Program-made: the position numbers and the translations under genes
Part shown: in pieces, positions 1 to 8,869 of the stretch
Numbering within the stretch: the stretch's first letter is position 1
How the letters are laid out: every line of letters starts with the position of its first letter
Notes under the pieces: model-generated
Told to the model about the DNA's origin: nothing
Seen by the model: the letters and a program-made list of their open reading frames with translations, nothing else
Database searches by the model: none
Origin: Paramacrobiotus metropolitanus
Lineage: Eukaryota > Tardigrada > Eutardigrada > Parachela > Macrobiotidae
DNA length: 64,000 bases
Direction of reading: 5' to 3'
Assembly (NCBI RefSeq): GCF_019649055.1
Contig: NW_026570227.1
Span: 1,736,001-1,800,000 of the forward strand

Positions 1-415
1 TCATTTTTTTCAATCAATCGCTAAAAAAACGAAAAGCGAGACAGCTTTCGCAGAAACAAAAAATTGCCGATATATCTAATAGCAATTTGACGAACAGCAG
101 CGGATAAAATGACAAAAATGAAGGAAAAAATCACTAATTTTATTCATGCCATCGCTGAAAATCAATACTTTTCGAAAAAACGGAAGTTCTCTGCAACTTT
201 TAAAAGGCTTTAACAGGAAACGATGGACAAAAACGAGCGGTAAAATTAGTTTTGATTCAGCCCATGACTTAAACTCGAAACGTTCTCGGAAAATTACCAA
301 TATCACAATATGTTTCAGAATAATTACTCAAAGGTTTCAAATTGAGTTTCCACTTTCTTTCAAATCAAATGCATTTAAAACAGCCAGGGATTTCAAGGCT
401 CCATTGCTTACTAAC
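1..415 (-). other. Intron of the PPM1G-like gene running off the left edge
   Basis: AT-rich sequence downstream (minus strand) of the exon ending at 416. The donor reads GTTAGT starting at 415. I see no further exon before the window edge, so the rest of the phosphatase lies outside. Confidence 0.6.
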
Positions 416-1417
416 CGGATGCGTGGGCCTCATTGTCGGAGTCGTCCTTGGAGAGGGCGCGCAGGATCTTCTGGACGTGGGGCTCCTTGAGGGTGGCGTC
501 GAAGGAGAGGAAGGCCTCCTCCAGGGCCTCCTCGTACTTGCCCTCCTGATACTTGGCCAGGGACTTCAGATGGTTGGGCAGGTACTGCGCGGCGTACTTG
601 GCCACTTCCGAGCCGCCGTGCCCGTCGAACACGGCGAACAGCATGGCGCGCCGCTCCCGGTCGAAGTCGGGAAGGGCCAGGTGAGCGTCCTATAAATCGC
701 AGTCAATACCGTCATCGCTGTTCTTTTATCAACATTTCAATATTTTCTATAGCAAGTCGCGTTAATCACTGTGCTTTCTAAAACAAGAACGGTATGAAAC
801 ACCACAGATTCGAATTAATAAAATCATTACAAAACTTCAAACGAGGCTCCGAGCATTCAAAATGTTCCGAATCGATCGTAATTTTTAAAATTGTTACTGC
901 TATAAATAAGGTGAAAAAATTATACGTCTACTCAAGAAGATGCAATGATAAATGTTGAAAATGACGATGCATCGATAAGTAAATTCGGAAAATAAATGGC
1001 AAAAACCCCGCAAAATATTTTTTAAAATTCGGAAAAATAGTTTATGCAACTTGTTTAAACTCGGAAAATAAATTTGACAAATTCATTTCCTAAATTTCAA
1101 ATATTCTTTAAAATTACTTCAGTTTTAAATCATGTGAAAAACGCCGAAAACGGCTAGAATTTTAGCCTAGCTAAAAAGGACGGGCAAAAAGGCGGGAAAC
1201 CTCGATGGGTTCCCCGCCTTCTATGACGAACTCTGCGGTACACCGTCGAAAAACTAGTAGTTTTGATGGCTCAGAAACAGGAGGACCTCAAAGAGAAACT
1301 AACCTCTTGAGAAATCCGCCAGCCCTGCATCTCGCACGTGCCAATACGCAGTCCGCTGGCGCCCGTGGCGTCCTCGGAATGCTTGTCGCGAACGGGTGAA
1401 GACAGGTACGAACCCAT
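416..1417 (-). CDS. PPM1G: PPM1G-like PP2C serine/threonine phosphatase, 5' part
   Basis: Metal-dependent protein phosphatase, 5' portion only. Exon 1 is 1417-1304 (38 codons, begins MGSYLSSP, ends GWRISQE, phase 0, donor GTTAGT). Exon 2 is 689-416 (begins DAHLALPD, donor GTTAGT). Across the junction the two make the PP2C metal-binding E38-D39, followed by the catalytic D60-GHGG motif. The order MG-x-YLS, then GWR-x-S-x-ED, then DGHGG, then KYLP...EGK...ALE-x-AFL is that of PPM1G (PP2C gamma), a nuclear splicing and chromatin-associated phosphatase. The acidic region and remaining catalytic core are beyond position 1. The start is firm because MG-x-YLS is the conserved N-terminus. Upstream it faces the KAT6-like gene across a 1.8 kb spacer. 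Confidence 0.88.
1189..1220. repeat. GC-rich hairpin in PPM1G-like intron 1
   Basis: Arms of about 13 nt (GGCGGG-A-AACC facing GGTT-CCCCGCC) around a TCGAT loop in otherwise AT-rich intron. No feature type assigned; it is not a bacterial-style terminator in this context. Confidence 0.4.
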
Positions 1418-3186
1418 CGCAGATCACTTTCAGGGGCAGTATAACTATACACGCTACGCTAGGGATGTTAGTTCAGACCAGCGATGGTGCAGGAATGTAC
1501 AGAGTCCTCGCAGAACCCGCTTCCGCACGAATTCAACGATTCCTCACGCACAGACTGGGCTTTCGAAGGAAATCACCACAGACGAGCTCGTGATCATCCT
1601 TCAACGTTTCACTAGCAAAACCGTTCACTTTCGCAACAATTAACGCAGTATCAGATTATTACGTCACAAAGGTAGAGTGAAAATTAATCCTAGTGGTTGG
1701 ATGACTAATAAATCAATTAGAACGCGGAATGCGGCGGGAACAGGAGAAAAGCGTGTTTTCCGGAATGTGGAAAAAAGATTCACGATAGAACGCGTTCAGA
1801 TGGCGATGGATACGCTGTGGTGTGCCGCGCCGGACAAACGCCGATGCAGTGTGTCCAATTCGCGCGTGCTGATTGGCTGACGTCAGAATGCGGCTTGAAC
1901 GGCCTGCCACAGACCATTGTTGCAACGTTTCTATGGCTTATCGATCGGCCTGTCAGACTGTGACGGAGAGTTTCGACGGACAACGGTTTTGCATGCTGCC
2001 TGGCCGAAAATTACGAAGAAGGGACGCAGTCACGCGTGGTTGTTTTTCCAGCACGTGCATGACATTTTATTACGTTGGGTTCGCTGTTCCTTAAACCGCG
2101 TTTGGGGGTTTCATGCATATTTTGGGGACCGGATCGTGATTTCTAGGAAGGATTTTTAGTTTTTAAGCGACGCGGGCAGAAAATAATCGTTAGCTGTGTC
2201 TGTATGGTGGTGTCTGGTTGACCCAGTTCGGTGTGACGCTGCTTATCTTGATCGCATAATTTCGGTCTCTGAGTTCATCGTCAATCAAGGCCGCGAGGAC
2301 CTTGCTGCTTTCTGAACGGGGTTCCTGGATATTTGCCTCGGAAACGGGAAAACTTGATAGATACTTGCTCTATCTCAAAGCAGGTGCGTGCTGTGCATTT
2401 GGATACGTACAAGTTACTTTGTATACGAAGGAATCAAAGCGTAGAAGTATTCGGATTCAAAGCGCCCGACTGATTTTTGATGTACAGTACTTCGTCGTAG
2501 TGCATCAAAATTCATTCGGGCGCTCTCACTTTTCAGACTTTCTAAATTTAATGTTATTTTGGATTTTGGTGATTTAAATTTTATTTCAGTAAGTATTTTA
2601 ATGTCATTCTAGCCGGGAATGGGCTATCGGCTCTGTTATGATAATTCAAAAACTTGAAAAGAGAATTTAATGCTAATAATTGAGAAGCCGTTATTTTAAT
2701 TCAGTAACGGGTAAATTAAATCAAAATAAATTCGATAATTTAAAAAGCGACAATTTAAATCAACAAAACAAAATAAAAGCAAAAATATCACGCTAATTCA
2801 AAAGCCTTACGATAGTTCGACAAAGTAAAATGTAAAAATGAATACGATATTTAGAAAGCCGTGACGTTGTAATTTTATTCGATAAATTATTTTTATCGTA
2901 TTAAAAACGAAGACCCGTATGATAAATTTCAAAATCGTTATGGTATAATTGCATAAAATGAAAAATAAATCATTCATGCAGTGCCTAACTTTTAAAAAAT
3001 CGAATGGTTATTCGTATACAGTAACCGTTTAATTCTTTATAATTTATATGTTATTGTTAGGCACTGCGTGAATTATTTATAAAAAAGTCAGATGAATTGT
3101 CTTTTGTGTATGTTATTGTTAGGATTTCATTTTATTTTCTGTTTGATTTGTAATATTATTTGTAGTTCTCGTGTAGATGCGCGACG
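1418..3186. promoter_or_regulatory. Divergent spacer with inverted CCAAT and palindromic CRE
   Basis: Shared upstream region of two head-to-head genes (PPM1G-like on minus, KAT6-like on plus). At 1872-1876 is ATTGG (inverted CCAAT) and at 1878-1885 the full palindromic cAMP-response element TGACGTCA, one base apart, within a GC-balanced island about 1800-2330. The rest (2560-3090) is AT-rich with no exon I can support. A bidirectional promoter is an inference from spacing and motifs. Confidence 0.45.
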
Positions 3187-4255
3187 ATGGGCGGCAGTAA
3201 GATCAGCCCCAGCACCCACACCCCCTCCTCCGCCGGCACCCTGCCCCCCGCGCCCCCGGGGGCCGACGCGTGTCCGCTGCTGTCCAGATTCAAGGAGGCC
3301 ATCCGGCGCATCAAGGAGCAGAAGCAGCGGCCCGGCTTCGACCGCATGCTGCAGACGCTGAAGACGCACCACGAGGTGCACGACGCAAAGGAGGTGCGTC
3401 GCCAGCTGGAGCTGGCCGTCAGCACGGGGCTCTTGCTCACCGTGTACACGAAGGGCCTGCAGTGCTACAAGGACCCCGACAGTCTGCTCGGCCTGCGCCG
3501 CTTCAAGATCGACACCGTCAACACCCGCAGCCGGGTGCAGCGCGCCGTCAAGGCGGCTGTGCGGGAGATCGGCGATCCGGAGGGCTCATCGCCGGAGGAG
3601 ATTGAGAATTACGTCCGCCTGTCGTTTACGTAAGGAACTCTGGTGTTATTTTACTCAAAATATAAAAATAAGAAATAAATCGAAAAATAAAAATACGCTT
3701 TCTAGAAAAATTCCCGCCAAAATTTGAATTTCTAGATTAAAATCCCACGTTTTTAGAAACATATCCCACTACATAGAATTTTTAGAAAAAACCCGTTTTT
3801 AAAAAAAAAATAGAATAAACAATAGAGGATAAAATCCCGCTTCTTTATCCCGACTCCCAAGTTGTCATAGCAACAGGGATTGTGTGTAGTGAAAACGGCG
3901 AATAGAACTAATCGTGTTCACACAGAAAGTACATGTTTATGATTAATCGATTTGAATTCTGCTGGCATTTTATTTGTCCAAAATTCAGCGTGATCTGTGT
4001 GTTTGTAGCGTGAGCATTCCCGCCTGGCCGGTGCCGACCGCGTCACGGCCCTCGCAAGTAGTCTGGTCTCCAAGGTGCAGCCTCGTGCGCGAGAAGGTGG
4101 CCGGGAAGATGGTGCAGTGCAACACGTGCAACTTCCGCACCAAGGTCCTGGAGAAGATGACGGCGCATCTGCAGCGGCACAACTGCCATGAGGGCCGATC
4201 CATTCCGTCGTGTCTGCTGTCCTGTAGCAACTTCCACAATGTCGTCGTCAAATAA
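3187..4255 (+). CDS. KAT6-type winged-helix protein with C-terminal C2H2 finger
   Basis: Exon 1 is 3187-3629 and exon 2 is 4009-4255 (donor GTAAGG, acceptor TTTGTAG, phase 2), giving about 229 residues. After a Pro/Ser-rich start, residues about 35-100 match the first winged helix of MYST acetyltransferases KAT6A/B (RIKEQKQRP, then QLELAV, then KGLQCYKDPDS), a domain that in KAT6A binds unmethylated CpG DNA. The next stretch (RAVKAAVREI...GSSPEEIENY) looks like the start of the following H15-like helix bundle. Exon 2 in the joined frame does not continue H15. It encodes one C2H2 zinc finger, C-x2-C-x12-H-x3-H, then stops at TAA. No PHD or MYST domain follows within 2 kb. It may be a lineage-specific KAT6-derived DNA-binding protein, or exon 2 may belong to another isoform. 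Exon 1 is secure; the join is moderately secure. Confidence 0.62.
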
Positions 4256-6465
4256 CAGGTTGGTTAGACCGATTTAAGACCTTTTTTTCTCAAATTATCG
4301 GAAATAAAATGGATTTTATTCAGATTTGCAATTACTACACCGAGTTTTGTTTTTTTAAAAAATACCTGCTTAGTTCTTGTTCTGCTATAAACAATGAAAT
4401 TTAATAAAATAGACATTTACTAATAATATCGTTGTTTTCAGCAGCTACTCCAGTGTATGGTATTAGATCGACATTTAATTTGAACTATTCAAATAAATAT
4501 TTAAATTTATTTATTTCAAATCGTGGCCAATACGCGAAGCCCGGTTTGCTTTTGGAATACAGTTTGTTTTGAAATAAATTGAAATGGAAAACTAATTTTT
4601 ATTATTTATTGTCCGAATACCTTGGCTGCTATAAATAAAGAGATTAAATGATATAATAGTATTCCTTTTTCTTACACGGTTATTGAAGCGTAGTTTTTTT
4701 AAGCCAGAATTCTGATTAAATTCTCCGCCTAAAATTATCAAATAATAATTGTAAAAAATTGAGTTTCCAGTGCTCGGAGCTTCAGCTCGGTGTAATAAAT
4801 TGGATTTCTTTTTAATTTGCAGCGTTGAAATGTTAATTTTAGCCTTAGAGGAAGGAAAACCGGATGGATCTGCACGCGCCGTTAATGGATCTGGACTGCG
4901 CTACGGTTTTGTTGTTCTTGGATTTTTTTGTGGCATTTCTCCTTGTTGGACCAGCACGGATGGTCGCTTGTGTTTGTAAACTCTGAGCCAAATGATGGGA
5001 GTGCATTTAATGAGAATTTCTTCCAGTCTGCCGTCTCTCGCTAATCCGGAATGAGCTGCTCGTCTCTGCATACGCACTGGATTTTCTTAATTTTTTAATC
5101 TTTCACTGTACAGGCCCCAATGATCCAATCCCTCTGCTGCATTTTGTTGTAATGGTTTTCACCTGGTTGACGCTACGGTACAGGCCCGTTTTATGCTGTA
5201 TATCGGTGTTTAAAGTCTTAATGTATTCGTGCATTTTGTTAATGTTTGCATCGCGTGTTTGGTAATTGGAATTAAATTGACAAGGCAACGTCAAAGTTCG
5301 TTTTAGCAACGTCAAAGTGATATGTTCGCTAATGACACTGGGACATTTAAATATTGCTAATTAATTTAAACAATAACTATTCAATAAATAAATAATATTA
5401 AAATTTTTATTCATATTTATATTAAAAAATTCATTGAATATTTATTGTTCAAATTAATGTCAGAGGCGTACGACTGCGCCTGGTGCGTACGGTCCACACT
5501 GGACGTACTTGCACCATTGCTTGCCGTTATCACCTCTCTCGCTGTACGTACGTGTGCTGCTGCACTGCACTCATCCGCTGAGGCGGATATGCGCAGCGCA
5601 TACACTGAGCCACACTTGCTCTCTCGTTCCTCTCTCGCAGTATGACTCAGCGTTCATACGCTCGCGTTGGATAGAGTCCAGTCTGCGCATCATCACACAG
5701 CTGATGGCACACAGCACGTGCTTGCCGCCGGTTGCTTCTTTTCACGCCATGGGACGCTCAAGAACCTTCCTGGCATCAACTTGCTAGATTTAGCCATCAG
5801 TGCTTTGTTCTGGCTTTCCTGCTATTACGCAGCATTGTTCCCACTTGATTGGTACAATAAAGCTCACTCGTGATCTCCTCGTGCTTGTCTGTTACATTAA
5901 TTAACAATATTTTAGTGTATATATATATATATATATATATATATTCATAATATATGCCTTTTTTATTCATAATATAGGTTTTGTAAAAAATATTTACACC
6001 GCAGATTGTTTTCTAGACACTTATGTAACAGACAATTCTAATCGTATTAATTAAAAATTAACTTTATTAGTCATCGAAATAACAAGTGTATTTTGTGAAT
6101 GATACTCGCATTTTTATGAATGTACGAGTATTTTCGAAGGTATTACCGATGCGCGAGTAGGTTGTACCGCCGTGGGTCCTTGTGAATAAAATAACTCGGA
6201 ATAATAATACGTGACCGGCTATTACGAAGCAAACAGCCGAATTATTTTTGGCCGGTATGTTTATGCGCTCGGTAAAAACAAAAATTCTTCATTACTGTGC
6301 CAGCGAAAACAGCAATAATATTTAATTAATTAGCAGGTTTTCCGGCGAATCAAGCCGGTATTTTCCGGGCTCTGGGCGGATGTCTTCATTGACGAGTAAA
6401 TAACCGGTCAACAACGCTGGGAAAACAATCAACAAAGCGCGTGTTTGTTGATGCCGGCGCAGCAG
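4256..6465. other. Intergenic spacer
   Basis: Mostly AT-rich. A 40-codon open frame (4864-4986) has a hydrophobic middle but no other support. A GC-balanced block (5460-5880) has no convincing exon. A (TA)n microsatellite lies at 5919-5946. I call no gene here. Confidence 0.5.
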
Positions 6466-6473
6466 TATATAAG
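6466..6473 (+). promoter_or_regulatory. TATA box of the 8-Cys peptide gene
   Basis: TATATAAG sits 81 bp upstream of the ATG at 6547, leaving a 5' UTR of roughly 50 nt if transcription starts about 30 bp downstream. GC-rich sequence precedes it. Confidence 0.6.
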
Positions 6474-6546
6474 CGCCCCAACTGGTACACGCTTGTCAGA
6501 TAAATTCCCACCAAATTATTACTACAGTTTGCTAATTTAATCGACA

Positions 6547-6765
6547 ATGAACCGCAGCGTGATGCTTGTATGCTGTGTCGCCATGCTGGCCGCCCTGGTG
6601 GTCAGCACCGCGACGGCCAGCGGATCCCGGTGCGGCTCGGACGAGAGCATCCCCTCCAAATCCTGCCAGCAGTGCGGCAGCAACTGCAACAAGGGCGTCT
6701 GCGACCGCAAGATCGGCAATGACTTCAGCGCCGCCAACTGCCGCAATTTCTGCTGCACCAAGTGA
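6547..6765 (+). CDS. Small secreted 8-cysteine peptide, single exon
   Basis: A 72-residue precursor. Residues 1-25 form a clear signal peptide (hydrophobic core LVCCVAMLAALVV, Ala-rich cleavage zone ending ATAS). The mature part of about 47 residues has eight cysteines in the order C-x10-C-x2-C-x3-C-x4-C-x12-C-x3-CC, which predicts four disulfides. Gene architecture is complete: TATA box at 6466, short 5' UTR, stop TGA at 6763-6765 and an AATAAA signal near 6898. The terminal CC resembles many small defence, venom or signalling peptides, but the spacing does not let me name a family. The spacing differs from the C-x8-C peptides at 35-57 kb and there is no intron, so I treat it as unrelated. 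Function unknown. Confidence 0.8.
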   Translation: MNRSVMLVCCVAMLAALVVSTATASGSRCGSDESIPSKSCQQCGSNCNKGVCDRKIGNDFSAANCRNFCCTK

Positions 6766-7072
6766 TAGAACCTACCTGCCGTAGTGTATCTATAGACTAT
6801 AGTAGAATCATTTTGCTGTTATTTTTATATATAAAGATTTTGGTTGTTTCTTTCATGTGTAAACTGCTTCTTATTAATGTGTCTATGTGCGAGCCTGAAT
6901 AAAGATTTGTATATATGTACTGATGTGAGTGATGTCAGTGTAACGGCGCAGGATGCTTGACCTTCTGTTTAGCTTTATCAATCAAGACTTCTGTCTAGCT
7001 TATCAAATGACCGATACCGTAACGTTGTTATCGACTCCATGCATGTCTGTCAGAACTGACTATTGCAATTAA
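6766..7072. other. 3' flank of the 8-Cys peptide gene
   Basis: Holds a probable polyadenylation signal AATAAA at about 6898-6903. Nothing else recognised before the palindromic element at 7073. Confidence 0.5.
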
Positions 7073-7719
7073 GGGAAGTGGGTCGGTACATGGTAACAAA
7101 TTCCTGTACAGGCACGAAAACTTGCACTTTCGCGCAATCCCGGAAACACATTGTTGCTTCGGTTTATGGCATTCTGTACTCGTAGCCAGAAGATTTGTAT
7201 ACGCTGGTGTGAAAACCGTTTGTGCGCGCAACATCCGATTCGGCAGTTATAGCCGTTAGGAAATCCCAAAAAGTGTAAAAGCATTCATTTGTACCAAAAG
7301 TCTCATTATGGACCGATCTCCCTCAAATTTTGCACGTAAATGCACATAACACGAAGATCGTTTTTACACCGATCCACTGTTCTAGCATGTTTTCAAATTT
7401 TAAAATGAATTTTCAAAAATTTTTAAAATTCATTTTCAAATTTGAAAAAAATGATGGAAGTCTGGATCGGTGTAAAAGCGATCTCGGACATGCGCATTTA
7501 CGGTAGTAACGGTACGTGCAAATACATCTAAACTTTTTAGAGTTTTGTAACAGCTATAACTCCTGAACCGGATGTTGCGCGCACAAACGGTTTTATACAA
7601 ATCTTCTGGCTACAGAATGTCATAAACCGAACAAAAATGTGTTTGGGAGTGCGCGAAAGTGTAAGTTTTCGTGCATGTGTACGAATAATAATTTGTTACC
7701 ATGTACCGGCCCACTTCCC
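7073..7719. mobile_element. Palindromic MITE, full-length copy A
   Basis: A 647-bp near-palindrome. The left end starts GGGAAGTGGGTCGGTACATG and the right end is its near reverse complement. The arms stay complementary for about 300 bp each, meeting in an AT-rich centre near 7400-7440 (TTTTAAAATGAATTTTC and its complement). It is flanked by a 3-bp direct repeat TAA (7070-7072 and 7720-7722), consistent with a target-site duplication. No coding capacity. Related copies occur near 8.1, 46.2, 51.2, 52.4, 55.1, 59.7 and 63.2 kb. This looks like a foldback or MITE-type non-autonomous DNA transposon. Confidence 0.85.
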
Positions 7720-7722
7720 TAA

Positions 7723-8869
7723 AATGCGGAAATGATCGTTTGTGTGACTATGCAATACCTGTATTGTTTGCTGGCATGTACATGTACGTATTCGTTGTCT
7801 GATGGCAACGTTTTTATCAATCGCCGGTACGAGTACTGTATGCGTATGAACATTAAGCAGGGCAGGTAGACCGTGTACATGTACCGATTGTTAGCCGGTG
7901 TTAGCAATAGTCTACAGCCGGCTTCTGAATTTACGGAACAAACTCAGTTTATTTACGAGCCACTACGCAGTTCGTTCACGGGAAGAAAAAGTCTGCGCTG
8001 ATATCGACCCTATTTAAAATGATCGACAATTAATTCCTGAAGAATCAACCACAATCAGTATTGGTATTAATGGTATATTATCTATATATATTATTTAAAG
8101 TCTCAAGGGAAATACAGTATACCGGTAATATAGCCCCGAATTCGGGTACATACACGGGAACTGTCGCTTTCCCGCACTCCCGAACACTTTTTTTTTTGCG
8201 CCGTTTTATGATATCCTGTAGCCAGATGATTTGTATACATCGGCGTGAACGCCGTTTTTGTTTCAGGGACAGGACAGGTGCATTAAGGGAAAGATTGAAA
8301 AATCGCAGGTACAGGTGTACCGGGCAGTGGAGGGCACACTTCTCTTAAGTCGCGCATTAAGCAAAAATTAACAAGCACTCGGCAGTATATGATTTCCCAT
8401 TTCCCATAATAATAATTATGTGGTTGTACTTGTAAATTTCCGGTCAAGTCGGCTCGCGATGACAGACTTGGTCGGTTTTGTGGTCCAGACTGTCGAGCCG
8501 GCTAGCCGTCGTATCTCTCTGCTGTCGTGTTATAAAACTGTGTGATTCATCCCTAGCGGGTTAGTAGGTCAGCACGAGGCCAGTGTCTTGCACTGCGCGA
8601 CACCATATGCTCCGCAACAGCTGATCATGAGCGAGTGTTCACTTCACAACATCAGCATGTTCTTGTTTGGTTCAAATTGATCTGGGCAATCGCAGTTCAC
8701 ATCGTGTATGTTTTGGGAGAACTTTGTAATTCGTGATCTATATTCCCATTTAACACGGCTATACCGGCATTATCGGCATATAATTATTTATACGAGTTCC
8801 AAGGGCCGCATTTTCCGACGGTGATATATAATTATTTTACTTGCGGATTTTGTGGATCACTCCCGCAGG
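7723..8869. other. Upstream region of the F-box gene with MITE fragment
   Basis: Contains a truncated left arm of the palindromic MITE at about 8140-8265 and a TATAAAA at 8531-8537. Two short upstream ATG frames lie between that TATA and the F-box start at 8870. An acceptor-like CCCGCAG ends at 8868, just before the ATG, so a 5' UTR intron is possible. Confidence 0.45.

Noticed and set aside
1189-1220. Hairpin resembling a bacterial terminator
   Set aside because: It lies in an intron of a eukaryotic gene and lacks a T-tract in a meaningful place.
4864-4986. 40-codon frame with a hydrophobic centre
   Set aside because: Too short, no promoter, no homologue recognised; left as a note in the spacer entry.
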